Assembly (NCBI RefSeq): GCF_029873635.1
Contig: NC_080422.1
Location: 15,531,936-15,595,935 of the forward strand
Direction of reading: 5' to 3'
Origin: Malania oleifera
Taxonomy: Eukaryota; Streptophyta; Magnoliopsida; Santalales; Ximeniaceae
Length of the DNA: 64,000 nt
Shown piece by piece: positions 11,932 through 23,514 of this stretch; position 1 is the stretch's first letter; each line of letters starts with the position of its first letter. Both the position numbers and the translations under genes were made by a program. The notes below the pieces were generated by a model, which saw nothing but the letters and a program-made list of their open reading frames with translations, ran no database searches and was not told the DNA's origin.

Positions 11932-13702
11932 TGTTAGATGTCGTAGCTCGGGGAGTATACACGTGTGCCCCGCAGCAGACACACAATATAAAGTTAGAGG
12001 GGGGGGGGTGAATGACTCTTTTCGCATATATAAAATTTTCTCTACAAAATAAAATACTTGGCAAGAAGCAAGCAATTATATCACAATATATAGCAAATTC
12101 AAATCAAGGACAAGACAATATAATAAAGAGTAGGGAGAGAAAGGCTTAACACCGAGTTTTAACGTGGTTCAACACCAAACCTACGTCCATGCCTTAGCAC
12201 AAAGTCAAGGATTCCACAATCCACTACAGACACTCCTTCCCGGGCAGAGTAAGCCTTACAACTCGGGTACAAAACCCTACACTCGGGTACAAAACCCTAC
12301 ACTTGGGAACAAATCCCTACGCACTCACAAAGAGCCATCACTTCGGCACACAAAAAACCTTCACCAAACCGGTTCACAAAGAACCCTACAAAGAGATGAA
12401 AGATTACAAATCAATGCTCCTCAAATGAGCAAATATGAAATACAATTCAAACCTCACGCTACTCTATTAAGGAATGATTCAAACAAGATGAATGAGCAAG
12501 AAAGATTGAGCACTTTGTGAATGAATGACTAGAATGCAAGTGCAAAGTGCTTGGTTTTGGATTTAAAGATATTTTTCACTAAATGCTTGTAATAAATAAT
12601 TAAAACCATACTAAACAAGTCTATGGACTTGTATTTATAACCAAAAATAGAAGCTAGCCATTATTGGACCGTTGGGAGTGAATCCCAAGTGAAACTAGCT
12701 GTTTTCTAGTCATTGGCGTTCTGTCACCGTCCCAAACTGTCGACGGTTTTTTTGGGCTCTCTGAAACCGTCGACGATTTCCTTCATACGTCGACGATTAC
12801 CCAAAATCAGAAAAAGTCATGAACACAAAAGTTGTGGGATTTTTTCTTGCTTTCCATAGACATCAAGATCATTATTTTTGGACTTTTTTAGAAAAAGTTA
12901 TGCCCCAAATACCGAAAAGTATTCAAGACTCGAGGCTGCACTACATTAGACGACGATTGCTCGTTTTTCCTTGTCAAAAAACCTTTTGATCACTTAAAAT
13001 ATTCTTGGACAAAAGTATATGAAATATATTAAGTCTAATAAAGTTTAATATTTGCCCAAATGAGTTTCTCCTTGAATATAAGATATCTTGTTTGATAGAA
13101 CGCATTTGAAAGCTCGTTTTGATATCTTATATGTCAATATGTCCTTTAATGAAAATATGCTTGACTTCTTGAAGCTTTTGGACATAAGACTCATTTAGAT
13201 AAAATTGGGACTAAGTATGAAGATGTTTAAAATACCAAAATGTTGAAAACTTGTCCCTTTGAAAAACATATTTGAGTTTAGGATTCTTTTAACAAACTTT
13301 TTGATTTAAACTTTGAAAACTATGAATTGAGTTTTTGACTTTTAGTGCAATCCTATAAACTCAAGTGTCCTAGTATGCATGCATTTTCTCATCTTTTGCT
13401 TAGAAATCATGCAAGAAACACACCCGCAAAAGTTACAAAATGTTCCTAACTCACACAACACTTATTTCATATAAAATAGAAATTAATCTTCTGGTTGCGT
13501 TTGGGTCCTTCCGAGTACGTGTTCTTTTGATCTTCCTATTTGCACGTCAATTCGGTCCGATCTTTTCCTTTGATACAGTACTTCATGTACGAGTACCTGT
13601 ACTAAACATGATCTTCAAAGATAGGAAAACACTAGGAACAATATATAGGTTAATATTATCAAAACACTTTAAACAATGATGGTGTAGCCACCAAGGCTAA
13701 CA
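11932..13702 (-). mobile_element. 5' LTR of SIRE-like element
   Basis: 1.77-kb LTR, colinear with 2995-7482 apart from the insertion there. It begins TGTTAGCCTTGG at 13702 and ends CTAACA at 11932 on the minus strand. A TATA-type box lies at about 12640-12631, with GTCGAC palindromes upstream at 12735-12800. Near the far end are an oligo-C run (about 11999-12008) and the GGTTC...CCTACGTCC block (about 12165-12190) shared with other copia LTRs here. Confidence 0.85.
12735..12800 (-). repeat. GTCGAC palindromes in SIRE-like 5' LTR
   Basis: Three motifs at about 12738, 12768 and 12789 match those at 6516-6580 in position and order. All three GTCGAC cores are intact, while some arm bases differ between the LTR copies, mostly at CpG positions. 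Confidence 0.75.
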
Positions 13703-13707
13703 AGTTC

Positions 13708-14248
13708 ACTTCAACCCTATTTTTTCTTTATTTTTGTTTGAATCAAACATCACTTTGATCTGTATTCGTGTTTTGGTTTTGAAATTTGCTCTATTTGATT
13801 TGGTTTTGAATCAATCCACTGAGTTGGGTTTGGGTTGACTCAAGGGTGAGTTAACCCATTGGGTTGAGTTTGGGTTGACTCGGGGATTCTATTTGGGTGT
13901 GTTTGGTTTCTGTTTGGATGTATGGTAATTGGGTTGTGTTTGGATGTGTGAGCCTCAAGTTTTGTTTGGGCATGTGAGGCTCAGCCCACTGGAGGGCTTG
14001 TTTTGGGTTTAAAAATTGGGCCTAGGCCTATGTTTGTATTTTTTTTTTTTTTGAAAATGTGGGTTTAAAAAAATGGGCCCTAAGCCTGTTGTTGTTGTTG
14101 TTTTTTTTTTAATGTGGGTTTTTAAAAAAATGGGCCATGGGTTTAAAAATTGGGCCACGACCTTGTTGTTTTAAAAATATGGGTTTTGCTTTAAAAATGG
14201 GCATTAGGCCCAAGATTTTTTAGTTTTTTTAAAGGTCCTAGGCCCTTT
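13708..14248. other. Low-complexity spacer
   Basis: Degenerate GGGTTTGGGTTGACTC-like and AAATGGGC-like repeats with long T runs. No gene, RNA or transposon end was recognised. Confidence 0.5.
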
Positions 14249-14335
14249 TGTAGTAACCTGAACCCAGAAAAGAAAATAAAATAAATAAAAGAGAAGGAAA
14301 AGCAGGAAAGAATGGAGATGGTTTGGTTGAGCATC

Positions 14336-14453
14336 AAACCGTCGACAGTTTGAAGCCATCTCAGAAAACCGTCGACGGTTATAACAACCGAAAACTTTTT
14401 AATGCCAAACCGTGGACGGTTTTGTCAAGTTTAGGAAAACCGTCGACGGTTTC
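14336..14453 (+). repeat. AACCGTCGACGGTT palindrome array
   Basis: Four copies at about 14337, 14367, 14407 and 14437, spaced about 30-40 bp. Two are perfect 14-bp palindromes with extra flanking A/T symmetry. The last ends about 18 bp before the TATA box. Confidence 0.8.
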
Positions 14454-15141
14454 CTGCAGGCCAGCTTGCCTATAAATAGAACTTAAGTCATTTTTTTGTT
14501 GGAAATTTCACCTCCTCTCTTCTCTTTCTCATAGGGCACGATTCCCCCGGGTGTTTCTCTCTCTCCCGCGCATCTCTTTCTCTCTCTCTCTCGCCCCTAA
14601 AGCCTCCTGAGGCTCCGACTAGCCCTTTGATCATCTCCCTTGTCTTTCTCGACTTGCCAGCAGCCTTCTCTTCGCTGTATTCAAGAACCGGGGAACTTTT
14701 CCAGGGAACAGGATAAACAGTTTTTCAGGAACAAGTAAAAGGAATAACTTATGTCAGTTTTTTCTTAAATTTGAACTGATTAAACTCGAGTATATGAATT
14801 TGTGTATGTTATATATGATTTTCTGAATGATTCAGGCACATGAAAGTTAGAGTTTTGATTATTATTAGTATTTGGGGAAAAACCAAAGTGAGTGAGCTTG
14901 ATCATTTCCTTTTTTTTTTATAAAACCAGTATTTTGAGTTGAATAAAATTATAGAGATGGTCAGACTTAATTTTCAACGAAATATATTTTTCCGTGACAG
15001 TTTAGTATATTATGTTTTATCAGTCAAAAATCGTGTGGCATGAGGTTAACCCAGTTTATTGTATAAGTGAATCTGCGTATTAATATGGTACTATTCAGAG
15101 AAATTTGTGATTTATACGATTTTATGGAATTATTGGAAATG

Positions 15142-15335
15142 TGATATGACGATTGTATGTCGGGGTTTGATATGACGGTTGTAAGCCGGGGTTTGATATG
15201 ATGGTTGTATACTAGGGTTTGATATGATGACTATATGTCGGGGTTTGATATGACGGCTATATGCCGGGGTTTTAATATGATGGTTGTATGCCGAGTTTTG
15301 ATATGACGATTGAATGCCGAGTTTTGATATGATAG
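15142..15335 (+). repeat. Tandem repeat, about 26-28 bp, seven units
   Basis: Degenerate units of the form GGGTTTGATATGACGGTTGT plus a short variable end follow one another seven times inside the Tekay-like LTR, downstream of its promoter. They would be in the transcribed leader. Confidence 0.7.
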
Positions 15336-16215
15336 ATCTTATATAAAAATGTGAACATGACAGGTGTTATACTGAATTATGAAAATGAGATTTGTGTTAT
15401 AGTTTTTATTACTTAAATTGCATTATATGGTTTAAGAACCCTGAGGATCAGATGGCTTGAGAGCACGATACTGTTGTTAATGATTGAGATAGTGCAACCA
15501 CACTGTTATGGATAAAAGTGTTGGTATTGAAAAGTCGATTTGGCCACGGAAGGGTTGTGTACCCCCCTGGAGTCTAGAGCAGGCTAGGTAAGTAAATCAG
15601 ACTTGTAGACATGAGGTTTGACTTAGCCTGGTGGTAGGCCAACTAGGGCTAGGTCCAGTCTTCGGACCGCATAACCCGATCATGGGGGTTTATACATGAT
15701 GATGTTGTATGTCCAAAAGCGGGTTTCTTCTACGCATATATGTCAATTTATGTAAATGTGGTTAGTTATCGAACTATTTTATATTATGAAAGAAATGTGT
15801 ATTTTCAACTGTATAGGTGTGAGTTATACTATACAAATGTCATATTTGTCAGATAAAGTAAATTAAAGAATGTGTTAAAGTTCACTAAAACTCATGTTAG
15901 CCACACACTGATATTAATCTATTCTGTCTTACTGAAAAGTATCACACCTCAATAAATATATAAATTTTTTAGGACCTACAAGACACTGAGTCTAGGAGCT
16001 CCGGGGTAGGACCTAGATGATCTAATCGAGAGTGGACTTGGTACAACGCTATTTTGTTATGTTTAGCTGTTTTCAAACATTCTGGGTTGTATAATGTTTT
16101 GGGAAAATTTTAGTAAGACTGGTTGAGAGTAGTACTCTGGTATGTATGGTTGTATAAGTATATTTTGCTTTCGTTGGTCGTATGTTTATATTTTTGAATA
16201 AATAACCAAGAATAA

Positions 16216-16759
16216 TTAAAAATACCTACCTATTGTCTTCCACTCTTTCAATATTTAAACAAAATGTGGATGACCCCTTCAATTATATGCTTTTGAATAT
16301 CAAAACCTCTTTGTTTGTAAATTTCTATGCCCTGTGAATTGTTTTGCTTCCATGAATTGCTCAATACTACTATTGTTGTTATCTTCTCTTATCCCTCTAT
16401 GAATTGCTTAATACTACTATGGTTGTGACTCCTTTCCATGTCTGACTATGTTTCTCCCTGTGAACCTCAATTTATAGGTCCAGGGATGTACTTAATTCAA
16501 ACCCTCTATTAACTACTACCCAATTTCCCTTGTGTAGGCTTGCATGTGTGCAAATGCCAGCAATGTTTCAAGACTCTTGTCTTCTCTTCCCCCCTTTTTT
16601 TTTTGCAGTGATTACTATTGTATTGTATTTTTTTTGTATTATTCCTTCCTGTATTCCTTTTTTTTTATATGTATTTTTTTCTTTACTATATTTGTACAAA
16701 CAGTGTAATAATTAAAATGTATTCTTCTTATATTTGGCCCTTAGACAAAATGGGGTGTC
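16216..16759. other. No recognisable gene
   Basis: T-rich sequence with short repeats (ATGAATTGCT...ATACTACTAT occurs twice near 16350-16420). No coding or transposon signal was recognised. Confidence 0.45.
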
Positions 16760-17136
16760 TATAGTGTTAAAGATCCTTATTAAGGTTTAGTTGTCCACAA
16801 AAATAGAACATTGTTTGATAGGGTACAAAATACTAAGAATACCTTTGTGACTGCTAGAAATTTCACTTGTGAGAATTGTCCTATATAGAAAAATTAAGCG
16901 GAGAATGAGTGGATAATATACATGGTTGGGCCTAATATCTAATAGTTTAATCTTTTGGGTCAAGTTGAAGCTCTATTGCATATCAAGACTGTGCAAAGAC
17001 TCCTCCAATTCTAACAAGTGGTAAAATGTGGTTTGCAACTTGGGGCAAAAAAAATTATAGATTATCTTGTAAAAGAAAATTCTCCTAATATGTTGACAAT
17101 TTGATGACTAAATATGTGATATAAGCCATTAAGGAT

Positions 17137-19447
17137 TGTTAGAATTTGTTTATTCCCAAGAGAGGGGGGGGGGGTGAATTGGAATTTTAAACTTTTTCTC
17201 CTAGGTTAATGTATTTAACAACAGTATATGCACAACCTAGGGCCTGTCTATGCAATTTCCAAATGCGTAGATAAATATAATATGAAAATTAAGTCATACG
17301 CATCATTTACCCATAACATACATGTGCGGTAAATGTAAAGTGCGTAAATGTAAGCAAACACACGATATGTTATCGAGGTTCGGCCAACTGTGCCTATGTC
17401 CCCGCCTCAAGCTCGCAAGCTTGAGGATTCCACTAGTAGCTCACTTAAGGGTGGAGCGACACCGTTTACAACCAGGTCAAATTAACATAAGGCTGACCTC
17501 AACCTTAACCAGGTCAATTAGCGGGGCTGACCTCAACCTACACGCCTTAACAGGACAACGCACCTAGCTTTCCTAACCGGGTCTAAGCCAATCCGGGACT
17601 ATTCTAGGGCTAGTCTCCCTCTTCAGGCTCGTGCCTGGAAATACAACAGTATTTGAAATACAATCAAATGGTACAATGAATAGGCTTTCAAGTAAAGCGG
17701 ATGTGTACCCAAATACGCGCAATTACAAACACCACAGTATGATTCAATATGTAAGCTCAATGTGGTCAAAGATGTCAACTCTCAAATAGATTTACTATCG
17801 TTGTAATGAGTACGTGAGAGTGCAAACCTAAATGATCTTTGTATCACAGGCTATTCAATCTAAGTGCTCAAACAAAGATATTATCCAAACTTCATATATT
17901 TTAATCAACAAGTTTTCTCAATATATATATATGTATATGAAGCTCTAGCAATGTATAAGTTTGGTTTGCAAAAAGAGTTTAATCTTTGTATTCAACTATG
18001 GATATAAATCAATGAATATTGCAACAAAGATTTTTCCCACACAAACAAATATCTCTTTAAAGATTTATCAAGACAAAGCACACTAGATATTTGAATGTAT
18101 TTTGAAAATGTTTTGCAACCAAAAACAAATACAATCTTTTTAAGATGTTGCAATGAAGGTGCAAATCTTAGAAGATCTATCAAAGTCTTCTTAGGATAGA
18201 CTTATTAACAAAGTCTCCTAAGAATACTTAGGTTTAGCTCTCAATGAAAATAAATCAATCAAATAAGAATGAGAGAGCAAACCTATTAAATATAAACACT
18301 CAATCGACTTACAGAGTATTTAAGAGATCGAAGAAGGTAAGCATGAGTGAATGGGGATTGGATATGAGTATTATAGGATTTGGGATTTTCAGAGAATTTC
18401 TCTTAATCAATATTTTTAATCCCATCGCTAATTATCCCAAATGAACTCATATATATAGGCAAGGGAGAAAATATGACCGTTGGGGACCTATTGGGTATTA
18501 TTAGAAAAGTTTAATGACGTTTAAGACATTTTAACCCTGTTTAGAAAAATATTAACCACGGTAAAAATGGAAGCAACCCGAGAGGTTCGGTCGACCAGAA
18601 GTGGTTCGGTTGACCAGGACTCAAATGGCTCGGTCGACCAGGGCTATTTTGAACTGAGTGGCCGGTCGACCGAGGAAGGCGATTTTCCAAAATTCCAAGG
18701 TTCGGTCGACCGGGGCTATTTTGAACTGAAGGGCTCGGTCGACCATACTGTTGGGAGTTCTCCCAAGACCCTTCGGTCGACCAAGTAGTTGGAGTACAAA
18801 AGTGCTCGGTCGACCAGGAGGTCAAAAAGTTGACTTCCAGGTGGTTCGGTCGACCGGGGTCAAATGAACTACATGGTCTCGGTCGACCGGGCCTTGGTCA
18901 GATTGTTGACCCAGAACCAGTTCGGTCGACCGGGCCAAATTGAACTGAATTGGCCGGTCGACCGAAAGTGCACCAAGTGTGCATTTCGGTCCCGTATCGA
19001 CCCAAATAAGTCTTATTCAAGTGCCTAATAAACATATGTGAAATATGTGTGTGTTCTAAGGTCACTTGGAGTCCAATTTGAAATCACCGAAAAAGTCCGG
19101 TGACGGTCGACCAACCCTAAGGTCCTATCTTATTCATGGTTCGGTTTGAGCTTACAAAATAAATCATACATGTGATGTGTGTGCTTATTACAAACCGAAA
19201 ACCTATTTACTATTACAGACCTTTCCTACTTAAATATTACAGACCTTTCCTACTTAAATATTACAGACCCGAATATAAATTACAACAAATCAATTATATC
19301 AAGGGTCTTCAGAGTCTTCGTTTTCCTCCGGGTCTCCGAGTGCCATCATAGGGTACTGCCAAGATAAACCTGCACATCAACTTGGCAATCATTAAATACC
19401 TGAGTATTTGTCATAATCAAAATAGGGTATGACCCATAGGGTCAACA
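17137..19447 (-). mobile_element. SIRE-like copia solo LTR, AGGAT duplication
   Basis: The 2.3-kb block begins TGTTAGAATTTG and ends GGGTCAACA on the plus strand, and is bounded by AGGAT at 17132-17136 and 19448-19452. On the minus strand it has a TATATATAG-type box at about 18458-18448, with an array of TCGGTCGACCGA palindromes upstream (18586-18966). An oligo-C run and the GAGGTTCGGCC...CCTATGTCC block near its far end (about 17160-17180 and 17373-17403) are shared with the SIRE-like element at 2995-13702. There is no internal coding region, so it is a solo LTR left by LTR-LTR recombination. Confidence 0.8.
18586..18966 (-). repeat. TCGGTCGACCGA palindrome array, 12 copies
   Basis: Copies start at about 18586, 18605, 18629, 18661, 18701, 18734, 18772, 18805, 18845, 18879, 18921 and 18953, with a possible thirteenth near 19103. 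Spacers of 10-30 bp share a weak TATTTTGAACTGA motif. Eleven keep the full GTCGAC core. The array lies about 130 bp upstream of the LTR TATA box on the minus strand. Confidence 0.85.
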
Positions 19448-19790
19448 AGGATCATCTAGGTCGATTATAAGAATTTGAATGGGGTAAAAAATGTGGACAG
19501 TAGGATTAATTTAGAGGCATATGGAATGAGTGAACCCATTCCCAAAGGGAGATAGTTCTCTCTTATAGAGGTTCATAAGTGAGAGCGAGTTTATTGGAAA
19601 TTTCAATCATGAAAGTTGCCTTATATTAGAAAATTAAGCAGAGAATAAGTGACTTATATACTTGGTTGGACCTAATGACCTAACAACTTAAGCTTTGAAT
19701 CAAGATGGAAATCACCCATGTATATCAAGCATATGTGAAACTCCTCCAATTCTAATGTAAACTATTTCTAAAGCTCTAAATATGCTAGCA

Positions 19791-21300
19791 ATTGAAATTG
19801 AACCATTGAGGGCTCATTTATTTTCCTCCTAAACAAGAAAGTGGTATAGTTGTTGATATCCCTCATACTTTTGAATTACATGAAGGCCAAAACAATCATT
19901 TGCATAAGGGTAATTAAACTAGAAGTTCAAATTTTAATGGTGATGGTTCTCATGATAAAATTGATTGTTGGATGTATTCTTTGAAATACTATTTCTGATG
20001 GGGTGACATGATCAAGGCTCAAAAGTTGTATTTGATTGAATAAAAAATGAACGGAGCTATTTGAATTTAATTGATACAATAAACAACGCACAATATGTAG
20101 AAGGAAGATTTTGTGAGATTAGAACATATGATAAGATGAAAGGGAGCCATGCAGGAACAATTTATACCTTCCAATTACTAACAATGTGTTCATTTGCTAC
20201 TCTTTGATATGGAGGAAGAAAAGATGGTGGTAGATTACACTAGTAGATTCTATCATTTGGATATTCATGCCAATAGTGGCAGATTACACTAATAGGTTAT
20301 ATCATTTGGCTTTTCGTGTCAATGTAGAAAGAAAAAAGGATGTAATGAAAGTTTTGTACCAAACATGATTGAAGCCAATTATCACCTTCAAGTTTATTGC
20401 AAGTGATCTATAATAGTTGGGGATGCAAAATAGATTGTCACTCAAATTGAGAAGGCTATGTAGCATAGTCCTCTTGGAGTTACATTGACCCTTCAGTTTT
20501 AGAAGAGTACCGATGGGATTATGTGAGAGAAGTGATTAAGGAGTTCAAATTACTTCTCCTAACTCCTTGGAGGACTCCTGAGCATTCCAAAACAACTTAT
20601 AATATGCACCATCAATCAAGTTTTTCAAAAGCCAAGGTTTAGGGCATCGATTTGCACAATGTCCTAACCAAGTCGTGGCTATTGCAGGAACAAAGAAGAA
20701 AAAAGGATGATGATTGTGCCATCGAAGTAGTTGCAACTAGATGATGATAACAACTCAAAAAATAGTTTAGTTCTTTAACCCATCCCTTGAAAAATAAGAA
20801 GATTAGAGATCAACCAACATATTTTAGATTCAGGTGATTTGTTATAAGCAACTTTATACTTTGGTTGTTGGTCATAGTCATTGTACAAATGTAGTTTTTG
20901 AAGAATCTATAAATAAGTTTATTTTGGAAGTTGAACCTCATCCTAGTCCGTAAGGTACCAACTTGAAGGGCATCGTTGCTTGCTTATTTTAAGTTTAGTT
21001 TAATTGTAGAGATAGTACAACGTGATATTATTACTCTCAAGATTTGTCATGTCCTTTTTGGGTTGTCTTTGGGTTGTCCATGGTTGTTTGATAGAGGATT
21101 AAGCATGATCCTTATGGACTCCTTCGTGTTTTGCCCCCCACTAAATGAAGTATAGTTCTTTTTGATAGGAGAGAATTGATGTAGGATGGGGAGTGGGTAT
21201 TTGGAAGGATCATTTGACTCATTTTGGAGATTGGCTTCAAAGAATATGATTAGGAGAGATTGTTGATCCAAGCAAATTCATTATATTTGTAGTATGCTTG
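19791..21300 (+). mobile_element. Degraded Ty3/gypsy gag-protease remnant
   Basis: From about 19935 the plus strand shows worn gag similarity, including an FNGDGSHDKID-like start and a later VVDYTSRFYHL motif. Near 20640 a GHRFAQCPNQ zinc-knuckle half appears, and near 20850-20950 a region resembling the gypsy protease segment ending EPHPSP. Around 21110-21180 a piece resembles the very end of a gypsy polyprotein, so most of pol is absent. Promoter-like TATAAATA at about 21396 suggests LTR sequence follows. It is a fossil with many breaks. Confidence 0.55.
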
Positions 21301-23246
21301 TGTGTATTTGAAGATTTATTTATTCAATAAGGTTTTCTTATGTAATTTCATATATCTTTATAGATTTATGTGTAGTCTTGTAATTTAAGCTTTCTTATAA
21401 ATAAGGTATGAAAGCTATGGAAGAGTTAACGTTAGTGAATTTGAAATTAAAATGGAACCCATGTGTTGTCTTTGCATCTCCTTCTTCCTTCTCTCTTCTT
21501 CCTTTTTCCATTTTCTCCTTCTTCCCCTCTTCTCTTTTCCCCATCTTTTTGAAGTTCTCTCTTAATTGTAATTCCTTTATGTTGTTACTACATCAACACT
21601 CAATGTTTTTCATATCCACTTGTAAGCTCATAGGTAATTATGTTGTCAAGGTTGATGGGCAATTATCTAGAGCAAGGCAACAACAAAATACTCATTGGTG
21701 GTATGCAATTAAATTGTTGCTAATAGTCTAATCTACGATAATAGAGAAATGCTTTAAGGTGACTAGGGATTAATCAAGCCTTGAAATCTGCATAGATATT
21801 AATACAATCAATTGATAATTTAATTTCACTATTTTTTGTGATTTTTTTTTTGTCTTTTTAGCATCGTTTGTTAGGAAAAAATAACAAAACAAAAATTTTG
21901 CATAGTTACAAAGAGCACAAGGGTGTTAAGTGATTATAATAAAATCATAATATACCTCTTTATTTTTTAAATCTAAGTACAAAGTGTTGTTTTGTAATTT
22001 TACTTCTACTTATTATTACTATTATTATTATATTAGTGAAACATTTTTTTATATGATGCATGAATGAAAAATAACTACATTAAATAAATAATACTCTAAA
22101 ATATAACACCAAAATATGCAATTGTATGTGATAGAAAAACATCCTTTTGTATGCACAAACTATTGAACAAAACCTTTTAAAATGATTACATACAACATTT
22201 AAAAAAAAAGAAAAATATTATAAATGAAACATAAAAAGAGTGGTGTAATAAGAAAAAATTTCATTAGCTAGCAAATATTGTATTCTTAAAATTCTAAAAT
22301 GTTGGACCATATTAAAAAAAAAAAAAAGATCCGAAACAAAATATTTTGAAAAAAAGGGAACAAGTTAAAACACACGAGAAAAACAAGCAATAATAAACTA
22401 TTTTATCTTATCTACTTATTTATTTATTTATGGAGGGTAGAATTATTCTATTTCTTCTAACTCCAGTCTTGTTTTACAATAATAGTTATTCCATCAAGAA
22501 GCTTGATGCGCATCATTTATTATTTTTGTTTATTTAAAGATTTTTATTAATTTTTACGAAGGCATTGACGGTTTATTTTTTATGTTTTTACCTTTGTTAT
22601 ATATATATATATATTGAAAATTTGTATTGTCACTTCTATTTCTTATTTTTCCAATAATTTCAAAATAAAAAAATTTAAAAAGTGAATTTTGATTTCTTTG
22701 GATAAAAATTTTGAAAAAATAAATTTTTTTTTTAATTTATTTGTTCATTTATCTATTGTTGTATGTACGATTTTGTTCATGCATTAAAGGCTTTGTGCAA
22801 AAAATTGTAGTTAGAAAGAATTTAAGCACTATTGGCTCAAGAGTAATAAATAAACTATAGTGTAATAAAATTACTACATTTTTTGTAATATAAGTATTAT
22901 TTATATGCAATATTTAAAAATTAAAAGAAAATAGGAAAGAATCTACTATTTAATATTCAATTATTAAAAAAAGATAAAAAAATAAAAAAAATATCAAATC
23001 ATCAACTAAATTTTATATATGCTTATAATTAATATTTGACCTATTTTAATTTTTAATCATATAAAATAAATTTTCACTTATAATAATATTTTTCTTTCCT
23101 ATTTTATTATTATTTTTTTCTAAACAAAATTGTCAATGCACAGACCGTTAAAGCACCGAAAAGCAAGATAAAGTATTTTATTATCACATGATATACATTA
23201 GCCAAACCCAATATTCGGAAAACAACGCTGATGAATAAAATGAAAC
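21301..23246. other. AT-rich intergenic DNA
   Basis: Up to about 21800 this may be LTR sequence of the preceding remnant (TATA-like box, pyrimidine-rich stretch at 21480-21550). The rest is very AT-rich with A and T runs and no gene. It ends at the 3' side of the tRNA gene. Confidence 0.5.
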
Positions 23247-23320
23247 CGACCACAGTGGGAGTCGAACCCACGACCTTTTGATCCGAAGTCAAACGCGCTA
23301 ATCCACTGCGCTATGCGGTC
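23247..23320 (-). tRNA. tRNA-Arg, anticodon TCG
   Basis: A 74-nt intronless cloverleaf reads 3' to 5' along the plus strand. The seven-base acceptor stem GACCGCA pairs with TGTGGTC (one G-T), and the discriminator base is G at 23247. The anticodon arm has TTTGA/TCAAA stems around loop CTTCGGA, giving anticodon TCG (plus-strand 23284-23286), which reads CGA arginine codons. The T arm carries GGTTCGACTCC, a normal B box. A TTTT Pol III terminator lies about 6 nt past the 3' end (plus-strand AAAA at 23237-23240). It is transcribed away from SYS1. Confidence 0.95.
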
Positions 23321-23479
23321 ATCTTGCAAAGGAGGATCAAATAACTTTATTTATCCAATAGAGCAGCACTCACCGCTGACCACTTTCCACGCTCCTCCCC
23401 CCCGCCGCCCGCACGCACGCACCTGTTCGGATGTTTGTTACGCAAATAAAGAACCTTTCTCGCCCAATTGCCTTTCCCA

Positions 23480-23480
<1 letters not shown>
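23321..23480 (+). promoter_or_regulatory. Short shared region between tRNA-Arg and SYS1
   Basis: Only about 160 bp separates the 5' end of the tRNA from the probable SYS1 leader. It contains a CCAATA element near 23355 and a C-rich CGCCCGCACGCACGCAC stretch near 23402-23421. No clear TATA box is seen. The region must serve Pol III upstream contacts on one side and the Pol II promoter on the other. Confidence 0.45.

Positions 23481-23514
<34 letters not shown>

Larger units (their letters stand above)
2995..13702 (-). mobile_element. SIRE-like Ty1/copia element with nested insertions
   Basis: The 10.7-kb element runs right to left. Its 5' LTR is 11932-13702 and its 3' LTR is 2995-7482, the latter split by another LTR. 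The insertion is bounded by AGTTC at 2990-2994 and 13703-13707. A tRNA-type primer site abuts the 5' LTR at about 11917-11931, and a polypurine tract (AAAAAGGGGGAAAA) abuts the 3' LTR at 7483. Gag is visible, but no protease, integrase or reverse transcriptase was recognised, so the copy looks non-autonomous as well as broken. The two LTRs differ at roughly 5-6% of sites in a stretch compared by eye, so it is a moderately old fossil. Assignment to SIRE/Maximus rests on the coiled-coil gag, repeated purine tracts and LTR motifs. Confidence 0.8.
14249..16215 (+). mobile_element. Second Tekay-like LTR
   Basis: It starts TGTAGTAACCTGAACCC, followed by four AACCGTCGACGGTT-type palindromes (14336-14453), a TATAAATAG box at 14471-14479 and a CT-rich leader (14505-14610). 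Downstream blocks at about 15480-15690 and 15920-16020 are clearly related to 4870-5070 and 5640-5760 of the LTR at 3314-6050. Around 15142-15335 lies a seven-unit tandem repeat. The expected CA end was not found, so the right border is approximate and the copy is probably truncated. No internal coding region follows. Confidence 0.6.
16760..19790 (+). mobile_element. Old copia remnant, split by solo LTR
   Basis: Before the solo LTR (about 17060-17130), weak similarity to the end of copia RNase H is visible around a KENSPNMLT stretch. Two about 150-bp blocks, 16860-17010 and 19595-19770, are homologous to each other and lie on either side of the solo LTR. They could be worn LTR or leader copies. 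The remnant is heavily decayed with many breaks and is clearly older than the LTR inserted in it. Lineage cannot be given. Confidence 0.4.

Noticed and set aside
18586-18966. CRISPR-like array of repeats and spacers
   Set aside because: The repeats are palindromes of 12 bp with irregular spacers inside a plant LTR bounded by a target duplication; no cas genes and a eukaryotic setting.
21408-21731. 107-residue plus-strand open frame
   Set aside because: Starts just after a TATA-like box in probable LTR sequence and encodes low-complexity S/F/P-rich peptide.
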